Source: Oscheius onirici (lineage: Eukaryota > Nematoda > Chromadorea > Rhabditida > Rhabditidae). Taken from it: a stretch of DNA of 64,000 nt. Position 1 is the first letter of the stretch; the number at the start of each line of letters is the position of its first letter. The notes beneath the pieces were generated by a model that was given only the letters and a program-made list of their open reading frames with translations, was not told the origin of the DNA and searched no databases. Positions 32,357 through 42,034 of this stretch are shown here, piece by piece. Made by a program: the position numbers and the translations under genes. The stretch spans positions 4,712,001-4,776,000 of the forward strand of contig OW051472.1 of NCBI GenBank assembly GCA_932521025.1, in the 5' to 3' direction.

Positions 32357-35300
32357 ATGTCGTTTAATTCTGCTGACACTCCTGGCTCTTTATATTGCCT
32401 AGTAGACGAGCATGGCCAAGGAATTCTAGTTTCTTGGGTCAAGTTCTCACGGGCTACTGGAGATTACAGCATACTGGAAGAGTATCTGGACACGGCGGTG
32501 AGTTTTAGTACTTTTCGTTGAAACAGAATTCTTTCAGGTAAAGTCTTATCTGTACAATGGAGGGAAAGGAAAGCTGGTCTCGATTTGCGAGCTGGTCAAG
32601 ATCAGAAACAAGCAGAGGAACGCTCTGTTGAGTGCAATAAGGAGAAAGAAGGGACGCGGGAAGACTGGTCCGAACATTCTGGACGACATCAATCAAGAGA
32701 ACGACACTTCTGCTTTTCTCAAAGCTTTGAAGGTCGGAGATAAATAAAACAATATAGAGGACGACTTTCAGGTCCTCGATGGAGGCAGTGTTGGTGGTCG
32801 AAGAGTACGGTATCGAGAGCTTGTCTGGGACATTGATGCTCGTGGCAAGATGGGTGAGTGTCTTCTGCACATTTGTCTGCTTCACAACACGGCCGACATG
32901 AACGAGCTCACTCGCTGTATGGTTCAGCGTTTTCCCAAGATTGTCAACGACATCTTCATCTCCGAAGAGTATTACGGACTCTCTCCTCTTCATCAGGCCA
33001 TTGTGAATGAAGACGTCAGTATGGCCTACTTCTTGTTGAAAAACGGAGCCAATGTTCATCAAAGGTTTGATAAACATACAGTTGAAAATATGCTGATTCA
33101 GATGTTACGGATCATTTTTCTGCGCTGATGACCAAAAGGCGTCTAGGAGAGACTCTTTGGAACATGAATGGGTCGACATGGATCCAAGTATCACTTACTC
33201 AGGGTTAGTTACTCTCTCGACTCATCTCCCTTCCAGAAAGATGTACTGGGGAGAGTATCCGCTTTCTTTTGCTGCTTGTACTGGCCAGGAGGAAATCTTC
33301 CGTCTTCTTCGGGTCTACAGTGCTGATCCAAACATGCCAGACAGTAACGGAAACACTGTTCTGCATCTGGCCGTCATCCACGACCTCCCTAACATGCTCG
33401 AGCTTGCTTACAGCCAGGGAGCTCAACTCCATTATCGTAACAACGCCAAGTTGACTCCGCTGGGCTTGTCGGCTCGACTGGCGAACAAGAAAATGTTCGA
33501 TTTGATCGTGGAGCTGGAAATGGACATTGTCTGGCGTTATGGAGACATTGTATGCAAGGCGTACCCGTTGGCTGACATTGACACGATCAGAGAACAAGAT
33601 GGAAGCATCAATGCGAGTTCCGTACTAGCTAATGTTGTCTATGGGGTGAGTTTGTTTTTCTGATAACAAAAACATTTTCAAGAACAAAGCGGAACATTTG
33701 GAACTTTTTGAGGGAGTTCTGGACGAACTCTTGAATCAGAAATGGGAATCTTTTGGCCGGAAGAAGATGTTCTGGTCGCTGTTTGGTTTCCTCTACTTTT
33801 TCATCGTCTACTGTGTTGCCTTCATGACCAGAGATTTCCAAGATTTGGTAAGAATTCCTTTCATATTTTTCCAGTCTCAAATCACAAAAAGTCCTATTCC
33901 CTCTTTGTGACCGCTATGACGTCACCTGGTGTTGATCTTCCGGCGCCACCCCTGAGCTTCGAAACTATATTCGAAACTCCAAGTTTCGTAAGAGAACAAC
34001 CCCAGTTTGGAAGAGTATAAAACCCCAGTTCCCAGTCCCGTCCCTCATTCGGACAATCATGTCTTCTCATCACCGCTTTTCCCACCTTCGTTTTCCCTCC
34101 TCTGGTGATCTGCCTCCCCATCACTTTTTCGAATTTCTCGCTTCGAAAAAGGCTGCCAAGAAGATGAAGAAGCTCATGAAGAAGATGGCCGAGTCGTCCT
34201 CTTCTTCTTCCTCCTCTTCTCCTTCATCTTCGTCTTCTTCTTCCTCTTCTGGCGAAGAGGATGTCCAGATCATTTCCCCCAGAGACCGTAGCCGTTCCCG
34301 TGGAGCCAGAGACCGCTCTCGTTCTCGTGGTCACAGCCGTGGTTATCGTTCCCGTCCGACTTCTCGCGGGCCTCAAGACCGAGCAGGATCTCGTTCCCGT
34401 AGCCGCTCAGCTTCCAAGACCCGTGGTCGTGCTCACTGTCGCAGAATGAGGCATCATTTTCGTCAGGGATGCCCAATCCGCGGTCCGTTCCCTGGTTCTG
34501 GGCGTCGTCTTGGTGGAAACTTCCATGGTTTTGGTCACCGACATCACGGACCCCGTCGTCCTCACTTTTGGGGCATGGATCCTCGTTTGATGATGGGTCA
34601 TCGTGGCCGTTTCGACTCAAGATTCCGTGGATTTGGCGCCTTCGATCCTCGAATGCAGATGGCCGGTTTTGACCCAAGAATGTGTGGATTCGATCCCAGA
34701 ATGGAGATGTCCTTCCCTGAACGCAGATGTCGCCGTAACTCCTTCTAAACATGAAGAAGGAAAGTGATCTCTTGTTGATGCAATAAATCTGTATTTATTT
34801 TGTTTTGTTATATAATTGTTCGAGGAAAACATTAGGAAAATCCATCTTATCGACCGTCCTCTCAGTTTGCACACATTCAAGAGATGACTTAGTTAACAGT
34901 CAGATTCCAGGAAGATGGAGAGCACTTTTCCGATGACAACGCCACTTCTCTCCTGTCCATTTATGTTCTTTCAATCGAAGAGATGTCTTTTCTCCAAAGA
35001 AGTTCATCAGGTGATCAGATCCCAGCCCAGTGTCATCTTTGGAAGTACACTAGCCAAAGACAGAAGATTCGAATGATCTGTGAGTTACTGGCAGTCGTTG
35101 CCGTGATCATTCGATGTACCAAGGATCTGCTGGATATGCAGAGGACAGGAACCAGAAGATGGTGGAATTCGATTGTGAGTTTAGCTACAAAAACAGAGCC
35201 TCTTTTTTAGAAATCCTTCCCCGAAAAACTTTTGCACAAGACAGCTCAGCTCCTCGTCTTACTAATGGTCCCAATCCGTTTCTTCTGCTTTCTTGACGAA

Positions 35301-36156
35301 TTTTTGCTGGTAGCAGAAAACGTCCTTGCCATGGCTGTAGTTTTTGCTACAACATCTCATTTTCTCTTCTATTGTCGAGGCTTAAAATTTGTCGGACCTT
35401 TCGTCCTTATGGTTTATAAGATTGTCGTCGGGGACATGATGCGTTTCCTGTTCATCTATAGCTTTTTCATTATTGGATTCGCCCAAGGTAAGTAATAAGA
35501 CGATAAAACCTGAACCTTTCAGCCTTCTTTGTGATCTTCCGTTCCTGTGAAAGAGCTGAGCAGGAATACTGTCGAGACAATGGAATTGATCCAGCCTCAG
35601 ATTATCCGAACAAGTAGACCAAAGAGTCTGCTTTTATCCGCTTTCCAGATTCGAAAACATCATGCTAACCATTCGAGAATCTCTGATGAGAATGTTCATT
35701 ATGAGTGTGGGAGAGTTCGGAGCCCTGTATAAGAATTTAAATGACTGCAAAGCTGTTATAGCCTACCAGGGAAAGGTCTTCTTTTTCCTCTATGAACTCC
35801 TCGTAACCATTATGCTCCTCAATCTGCTCATTGCCATGATGACAAGAACTTACGAAAAGATTGCTGAAGCCGAGAAAGAGTGGAAGCGACAGTGGGCCAA
35901 GGTGATTCTGATGCTGGAACAGAGTCTCAGTCCGGAAGAGAGATTATTGGCAATGTTTGGCTACTCTCGGCCGATACGATGCGACAAGTTGAAGAGGGCT
36001 TTTGTGGTCAGATTCAAGCAATCGGTAGGGGATTGTCTTTTCACACATGTAACAATCTAGGTGGCCGATGAGCCAAAGAAGATTGAGCTGAACAGGAAGA
36101 AGCACAGCTTGAGATTGTCACAGACTAGTGCTCTGCATATGGCTGGATTGCGCTAG
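32357..36156 (+). CDS. TRPV channel of the OSM-9/OCR group
   Basis: Eleven exons: 32357-32497, 32538-32732, 32772-33064, 33147-33203, 33237-33645, 33683-33847, 34911-35174, 35211-35487, 35523-35613, 35649-36024, 36061-36156. They sum to 787 residues. The N-terminal half has ankyrin repeats (GLSPLHQAIVNEDVSMAYFL; GNTVLHLAVIHDLPNMLELA). DSLEHEWVDMD and YWGEYPLSFAACTGQEE match nematode TRPV subunits. Six membrane helices follow, with S1 near residue 395, a pore motif MSVGEFG near 649, and S6 FFFLYELLVTIMLLNLLIAM leading into the conserved AEKEWKRQWAKV segment. Such channels are sensory cation channels in ciliated neurons, working as heteromers. The intron 33848-34910 (1063 bp) contains a complete gene on the same strand. 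The chain is shorter than typical OSM-9, mainly at the N-terminus and tail. Confidence 0.92.
33885..34083 (+). repeat. Right arm of inverted duplication (active promoter copy)
   Basis: This is the reverse complement of 31919-32106 apart from a 10-bp insertion near 33911 and a few substitutions. It contains the promoter and first codons of the RS-rich gene, and lies inside the trpv intron. Confidence 0.88.
33960..34022 (+). promoter_or_regulatory. Compact promoter of the RS-rich gene
   Basis: A TATA box (TATAAAA) is at 34016-34022, only about 36 bp before the ATG, so the 5' UTR must be very short. Upstream are two direct copies of TTCGAAACT (33958-33980) and one inverted copy of the core (AGTTTCG, 33982-33988). 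The whole block is preserved in the inverted copy at 31.9-32.1 kb. Confidence 0.65.
34059..34748 (+). CDS. RS/His-rich basic protein with FDPRM repeats (nested in trpv intron)
   Basis: A single-exon gene of 229 residues. Order along the chain: an HH/F-rich start, a Lys/Met basic helix (KKAAKKMKKLMKKM), a run of about 25 serines, an SR domain (RDRSRSRGARDRSRSRG), a Gly/His/Arg-rich part, and a tail with repeated FDPRM (AFDPRMQMAGFDPRMCGFDP). It has its own TATA promoter and an AATAAA at 34782. No RNA-recognition motif is present, so it is not a classical SR splicing factor. The extreme Arg/Ser/His content with Cys near the end is also compatible with a chromatin-packing or nuclear-speckle protein. 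Function is not known. Confidence 0.8.
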   Translation: MSSHHRFSHLRFPSSGDLPPHHFFEFLASKKAAKKMKKLMKKMAESSSSSSSSSPSSSSSSSSSGEEDVQIISPRDRSRSRGARDRSRSRGHSRGYRSRPTSRGPQDRAGSRSRSRSASKTRGRAHCRRMRHHFRQGCPIRGPFPGSGRRLGGNFHGFGHRHHGPRRPHFWGMDPRLMMGHRGRFDSRFRGFGAFDPRMQMAGFDPRMCGFDPRMEMSFPERRCRRNSF

Positions 36157-36460
36157 AGTCACAAGCATTTATCTATTGAATTTATGGATTAAAGGAACCT
36201 GAAGTCTTTGTTGATTTTGCTCTATTTTCTAGCCAAAAAATATTCGAACTGTCTAGACAGAAAAAGATTGAAATTTTCGAATTTTCGAAGGCAGAAGAAA
36301 ACTCTTGTCATTCAAGTTCAAAGTGACATTTTCTCTGTACGGAACAAAAGCGTGGCTTGAGCCAGTGCAAAAAGGAACATTCAACCTTCTTTCCAAATTG
36401 GAAATGACGAGTTTTATTGGTTTAAAAGGGTTGTAACAATAGATGATCATTCCTTCAACC
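36157..36460. other. Short gap downstream of trpv, no gene seen
   Basis: About 300 bp holding the trpv 3' UTR and probably the promoter of the next gene. Confidence 0.4.
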
Positions 36461-37222
36461 ATGGAGATGCTTCTTCTCGTTGCAGCCGCTTCGAGTCGTT
36501 CGATCGGAGAAGATCACAAAGATTTTCATGTACAGAACGCCGCCGAAATCGTCAAACAAGCTTCCGTTCTGTGTGCAGACAGAATGCCGAGAGTTTGCAA
36601 TAACTTTCCTTGTCTAGTATTACTTTAGTTCACTTTTGACAAAAAGACCATATACCAAGTTTTAGCCGCCACTCTTAAAGGACTTGGCTTCAACGGAGAC
36701 CCGATGAGCAATGAGGCCAATAACTTTTTCAAAAAGAATCTGAAAGATTTCCTGGAACAGAAGAAGTAGCCTCACGGAACAGTCGAAGAGATCCTGAAAT
36801 TTTTGGACGAACTCTTCCCGGGAGTAGCAAAACGACAAGCCGAATTCCAACTTCCTCAGGTATGTCAACGGCGTATAGAAAAAATATATTTTTCAGCCAA
36901 ATATTGTCGACAAAACATATATCAGATTGGCAGGAGAAACGCTGATCGAACTGGGTTACGACGGCGTTCCAGATATTCAAACTTTTGAAGCGGCTAATTT
37001 CTTCGAGAGCAGACAACTGGACTCGGGTATTATAGTACGTTTTTGCCATTGCTTCCATGTGCTACGCTAATTCAGCTCCTCGGAAAGACACTCAAAGTTG
37101 ATCCTATCTTCTCGGATGAAGTGATGACACTGCTTGCAAGAGAGAACATGCCACACAGCACAGTGCAAGAGATATACTTCTCTCTCTGCAACAACTCGCT
37201 TATCCGGATTTATGAGCAATAA
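36461..37222 (+). pseudogene. Module-family locus 1, secreted-type, with an in-frame stop
   Basis: A signal-like start (MEMLLLVAAASSRS) at 36461 is followed by exon-like blocks about 36665-36858, 36899-37035 and 37076-37222. Two copies of the local module are visible. Copy 1 has TLKGLGFNGDP, EANNFFKKNL and PHGTVEEILKFLDELFPG. Copy 2 has ETLIELGYDGVP, FEAANFFE, then after a phase-0 intron LLGKTLKVDPIF and ENMPHSTVQEIYFSL. A TAG at 36767-36769 interrupts copy 1 between LEQKK and PHGT. The donor of the first exon is uncertain. Either this copy is dead or the read has an error there; everything after the stop is well preserved. Confidence 0.6.
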
Positions 37223-37246
37223 AATAGTGAACTATCTTTATACACT

Positions 37247-38885
37247 TTAAACCCAGTTGGCGTTGGCGAATCCGACTTGTTTGTTGGCAAAGTCGAAAAC
37301 TGAGTAAACCTTTCCGATAAAGGCGTTTCCTAGGATCCAGACAGGTCCTTGTGGTGCTGGGACGTCGAGTGGTTCGAAAGCTGACAGACAGATGGTCTGT
37401 CCCTGTTCACTGATCTTCAAGACGTAATCGACTCCTTGGAGCATAAAGTTGGTTCCACCGATATTCAAGGTAACTGGAGGCAGAGTTGGGATAGCTTTGC
37501 AGTCAATCTGGTACTCGCCCGATCCAATCAGGACAGCTCCGATCATGTCTTGGATCTGGAAGAACTAATAAGAATCTCTATCTCTCATACCTTGTTAATC
37601 AGTTTTCTGGGTCCAGTGATGAAAGAGGTACCGGTATCCAAGATGGCGTCAGTAGCTCCAGTGACCTGTGTGTTATTGGTAAAGACGGACAGCGAGTTCA
37701 TGGTGATTCTCCAACGTCCTTGGTTGTTGCTCTTGACCGGAGTGTAAGTGATGGCTCCCTAAAACTTGACTCATTCAAAAATCTTACAATAACATACGGA
37801 GTAGTGAAGAGGATCAGTTCCGCAGATTGTCATCTCGCCTCCCAGAGCGTTGTGCTTCAAATCGTGGTTCATCCAGAAAGCGAAAACTTTGGCACTGCAT
37901 TGAGGATGAGCGAAGATCTGATCCATAGGTTGAGGAATCTGGTTGACGGAAATCGAATCAAAAGCCAGTCCCAGAACTCCATCGTAATCGGCCAAGATGA
38001 AATCTGCAGTGGCAGGTTCGAGCATAGCTCCGGCGAATCCTTGGGTTCGATCGGTACAGTAGCCAGGAGCACTGTTGTCAGTTCCGAACTGAAAATGTTT
38101 TGTTCGAGAAATGTTCAAAAGACTTACACAGAAGACGTCGTGGTAGACCGTTCCGTTGACGGAACCAGATGCGTATTGAATGGTGAAGTATTCACCAGAA
38201 TGAGTGCAGGTGGCAGACTTGGAGCAGTCGTACTGAAAATCAATCTTAGCAGTCAGAAAAGTAGACCATATTTGATAACCCAAACGATTCCTTACTTTTC
38301 GTCCCTCCTCTTTTTATTTTGCAGTAAAAACTAATCAATTCCAAAAAAAACGAAGATCAAAAGCTCCTCCTTATCTTTTCTTCCATCGCTCCCAAACTGA
38401 ATTCCACAAAATGCTTACCGTGTTATGGAGCTTGCAGGCAATATTTATAATGCGACACTGCGAGTCAGGCACCCACAAGTTTGACGATCCGGTATCAAAT
38501 CGAAGCCAGAAATATTGCGAAGGTGTTCCTATCTGAACAATGGAAATAGAGATCAAAACGCAAGCTCAGGCTGTTTTGAGAGTTAGCGCCAACAACGGAA
38601 ATGTTACCTGAACAATTCCGAAGTATTGCAGATTCTGATCGTCGAGGATCGGCTCGGAAAAGGTGTCTGCATTTCCTGTTACGACTCCGCCATACCTGTT
38701 TGCAAGCATCTGCCTCATAGAGGACAATCTCGTCAGTTTCGGGGCATTTTTCTGGACCAGTGGGATCCTAAACTCCTTTTTTTTCAGCTTAACCTCAAAG
38801 TCTACCTGGTAAGGGCCGGCTGAGGAAGACTGAAAGCTAGAGAAAAAACGCCGACCAAAAAGAGAAGGGAGAGTTGGCGCAGCAT
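37247..38885 (-). CDS. Pepsin/cathepsin D-type aspartic protease (family A1)
   Basis: Seven exons: 38885-38806, 38767-38608, 38532-38419, 38232-38128, 38088-37798, 37758-37591, 37555-37247. They give 408 residues. The chain has a signal peptide ([20 protein letters not shown]), a propeptide, then the first active site [15 protein letters not shown] and the second AILDTGTSF. Other family blocks are YGVVTG-like [11 protein letters not shown], the flap region [12 protein letters not shown], and the C-terminal [17 protein letters not shown]. Both catalytic aspartates are present. It probably acts as a secreted or lysosomal digestive protease. Confidence 0.93.
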
Positions 38886-39160
38886 GGCGGACTCTCTGGC
38901 CAAGTCCTTATCAGAGTTTTACAATTCTTTCGGCCCATTGAGCTCCCATACTACGTGTATTCTTGTGCCGGCTTATCCCTCGTGCTGATAAAAGGCCGTT
39001 GATATCGACTTATCTTCTGGCCCTAAGACACGGAGAGTTGGCAGGAAAAGCAAAACAGGTTTCATTTTTTCTCTGCTGGAAATTATTTAGAGCCATGGCT
39101 TTTTCAATTGCAATGTGCATTCAAAATGTTTATGAGACAGAAAAAAGAAGAAGAAAAACA

Positions 39161-40681
39161 TCATTTGTGGAAGTGACTGTATCGTCGGACATGATTGCCC
39201 TTGCGAGCAGGATTCCTTCGTTGAACTGGCTTCTTCTTCATTGGAGCTGGAACATGTCGAGGTTCTGAGGGCCGATCTTGGACACTTGTGTCGACAAAGC
39301 GCCTACTATCATACGCCTTCAACAGATCAAAGTAAGCTTGGACGTTGAGAAGAGCATCGGGATCTCCATTGTAGCCAGAGAAATCTATAGGACGAGTGGC
39401 CAAAGTTGCCGGCAGTTTGTTGACCAGATCGTTGAAAGAACGAATGTTCGACCGAATGTAGATTCTATGCGGAGTTGGATCCAGTGATACAACCATGATG
39501 AGAAGAAGGAAGCGATGATCAGGACTCACAACCAGCACGTTAATGGTATTTCTGTTTCCGAAATATTTGAATGTCCTTCCACCGTCTATTACTCCGACCA
39601 TTCTGTGAGCTGGTCCGTAATGATAGCCGTCGATCGCTTCAGCTTTGTAGTTCCAGTCTCCTGAGCGCCATTTCTGAAGAGGAAGTAATCTTTAAACGGG
39701 GATTTATACCTGTACAAATTTCGCGACAAGCTCCTCATCGTGGAAATCAGCGGATAGGAAATGTTCAGCCCTACAGAGCAGCTTGTCTTGATCCTCAGTG
39801 CTTCCAATGCCCCACATGTCTTCTATGATCTTTTTTGGCTTCTAAAGATGGAATTTGAGAATGTCCTGCGGAGTAAAAACAAACCATCTTTTTCGTAATC
39901 TCTTCCAATGTTTCCGACATTGGTAGCGATCCACAAACTTCTAGTGTCGAGCCAACCATCCACGGTTTCACCTCCAGTTTGGGACTGCGTCTCTTTATTT
40001 TGAAAAAGACTTTTGTGAACGGCCACTTCATTTGACTGAACAGATTCCAATGGCATTTGCCATCCCATACAATATCTCCATCACTGAATGTGAACGGTAG
40101 AATTGAGGTAGGATCCTCTATTTGGCTTCCAGCGCCACCCAACCCGCGACCATAAAAGATTGCCTAAAAACACGAATCTACAACCTCTTCCATAAAACTC
40201 ACATCTTCGATAGGCCATAGATTCACGTGCTGCAGTCGAATGTTGAACTTTGTGAATGTCTTGCACAAAAGTTTGTGAACATCCTTGCAGAGTCGAAGAG
40301 AGAGCACAAATGTTCGCGAGTGCATCTTTAAAAAAGTCATTTCTGTGTTATAATGGACCAACCTTTGAAAAGATGGCAAAGAGATCCGTGTACTCTAAAT
40401 TCGCTAGAGATAGAATTTCAGGAAGAGGAAGAGAGTAGTCGGCTCGTTTATCAAGAACTGACAAAAACTGCCGTCTCGTGTAGCCATTCCACTTCGCGAT
40501 TCCGACTTGTACTTGAAGCTGCCCTCTGAGATAACTTCTCTTTTCTTTGAAGCAGTTGTCACTGAGCTGAAAAAGCGAGTTTATTGGGGGGTAATATCAC
40601 AAAACTGACCTTTGAGATGTGAATGTCGCTGTCGGCCCAGAATTCTTCTGGAAAAATCTCGTTCCAACGCATTTCGGACAT
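39161..40681 (-). CDS. Unrecognised 440-residue protein
   Basis: Six exons: 40681-40610, 40566-40363, 40325-40203, 40163-39885, 39841-39710, 39673-39161. All junctions are phase 0. I do not recognise the family. Visible features are a Trp-rich N-terminus (MSEMRWNEIFPEEFWADSDI), several mixed alpha/beta blocks (LRLCKDVHKLLCKTFTKFNI; RSGDWNYKAEAIDGYHYGP; GGRTFKYFGNRNTINVLV), and a Lys/Arg-rich tail (PMKKKPVQRRNPARKG) that could be a nuclear signal. No signal peptide or membrane helix. It sits between the protease and the module family without an obvious link to either. Confidence 0.72.
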
Positions 40682-40814
40682 AGTAAGAGGTCGAAGCAGG
40701 ATTCCGGAAGAAAGAACACTTGCTTTTTACCTCTTGATTGTTGCGAGGCCAAATCGATTTAAAATCGATATTTCATATAGTTATTCGCTTGTAATTATAG
40801 AGTCTCACGAAACT

Positions 40815-41963
40815 TTATTCAATCAAACAGGTTTCTGAAACATCTCTGATTCCCTTGACAATCTCCTTGGTATTACCATGAGGTTTTCCTTTGGCTTTCA
40901 GCTCTTCAACAATACGGCTCTTCATATCTGGGTTGGCAGTAAGCCATTTTTCCATGAACTGTAAATGTCCGTCAATTCTTATGAACATATACCAACTCGT
41001 GAGCAGGAGCTCCATTGCTCTTGTAGAACTCGAGAGCTTCCTTGCTGATAGGGCTTTTTCCGGTGAAACCGAGATCGGTCAGAGTGTCTTGCAGCAGCTT
41101 TTGAGAAAGTTCATTGGCTGTCTGAGTCTCGGTCTAAACATTTTGGTCAATCACAGAGAAAGTATATTACCGGAAGAAATGGCTTAGTTTTAAGCGGATA
41201 GAGTTCTAGCAACGATTTGACGATTTCTGCAGTTGTTCCATGAATCTTTCCTTTCTTTTTCAGAAAGTCTTGAAACTGTCCCTTCCAGGCAGTGTCGAGA
41301 AGAAATAGTTTGTCCAAGGCTTGTAAAGAAAACTATTCCCATGACTCTGCAAAACTTGTCATTCTGTCTTCTCCATAAACCTTGTCCTTTCTTTGATAAT
41401 TTTTCCAGTTGCCCCTGTCTCCTTTATTTTTCGAATCTTCAAACAAGAATCTTAGGAATCGGGCGCTTTAGCCGTGAAAAAGTTCATTCCTTCAAGAATT
41501 AGCGGATCGTAGACAAATCCCAGCTCTGTCATTACTTCTTTGTAAACTTTTCCCATCTGTTCATTAGATACATTTGGCTAAAAATTGGTAGAAAATTGAC
41601 CGAAATAGACCAAAAAGCACTTTTTGGTCAAAAAACGATATTTTCACCTATTTCCGTCATTTTTCCACCAATTTTGACCTTCCACCACTCATTTTAGGGG
41701 CACTTTTTGACGAGAAATCGATTGGAAACAAGTAAAAATTGGAAAAATGTGTGTAGAACGAGAAAAATGCAAAAATGAAATTTGTAATGGGTCCCGCCAC
41801 GCAGTTGGCCTATTTCCCCTGCACGGCTGCAAGGCTATAATGAGACTGTCCCTTTAATGTTTCGGTGGAAAGTCATTTAACGTAGGTACTGCAGTATAGC
41901 CGCCAATTCTGTTCAGTAACAGTATCTTTGACTCACAGGGAAATCGGGTTTATCAATCATCAT
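40815..41963 (-). pseudogene. Module-family locus 2, probably interrupted
   Basis: Blocks on the minus strand: 41963-41937 (possible start), 41577 to about 41455, about 41325-41173, 41128-40995 and 40960-40815, approximate at the edges. Module copy A has EVMTELGFVYDP and GMNFFTAKAPDS, and after a gap KLFLLDTAWKGQFQDFL and KGKIHGTTAEIVKSLLELYP. Copy B has DTLTDLGFTGKS and KEALEFY, then after a phase-0 intron FMEKWLTANPDMKSRIV and KGKPHGNTKEIVKGI. The copy A exon runs into a TAA without a GT donor, so it cannot join the rest normally. The first exon lacks a signal peptide. A degraded gene or an unrecognised first exon are both possible. The intron region 41578-41936 contains a foldback hairpin. 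Confidence 0.5.
41581..41675. repeat. Foldback hairpin sequence
   Basis: Arms of about 27 bp (41581-41607 and 41648-41675) are inverted copies with four or five mismatches. Just inside is a second perfect 10-bp stem, gaccaaaaag / ctttttggtc, with a 2-base loop. No open frame. Confidence 0.6.
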
Positions 41964-42034
41964 TGTCTGTATCGTCCGTTGATTAATATGATTCTGAACT
42001 TACTAGTTAACATGAATTGACTTGGAGTTTACTC

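Noticed and set aside
34195-34260. Poly-serine run as an assembly artefact
   Set aside because: The tct/tcc/tca codon mix and the intact frame on both sides argue that it is genuine coding sequence.
36760-36790. Recoding of the TAG in module locus 1 (selenocysteine-like or a tiny intron)
   Set aside because: TAG is not a selenocysteine codon in animals and the only possible intron there would be 17 bp.
39500-39560. Intron in the last exon of the 440-residue gene at GTTGTGAGT
   Set aside because: No acceptor downstream keeps the frame, while reading straight through stays open and protein-like.
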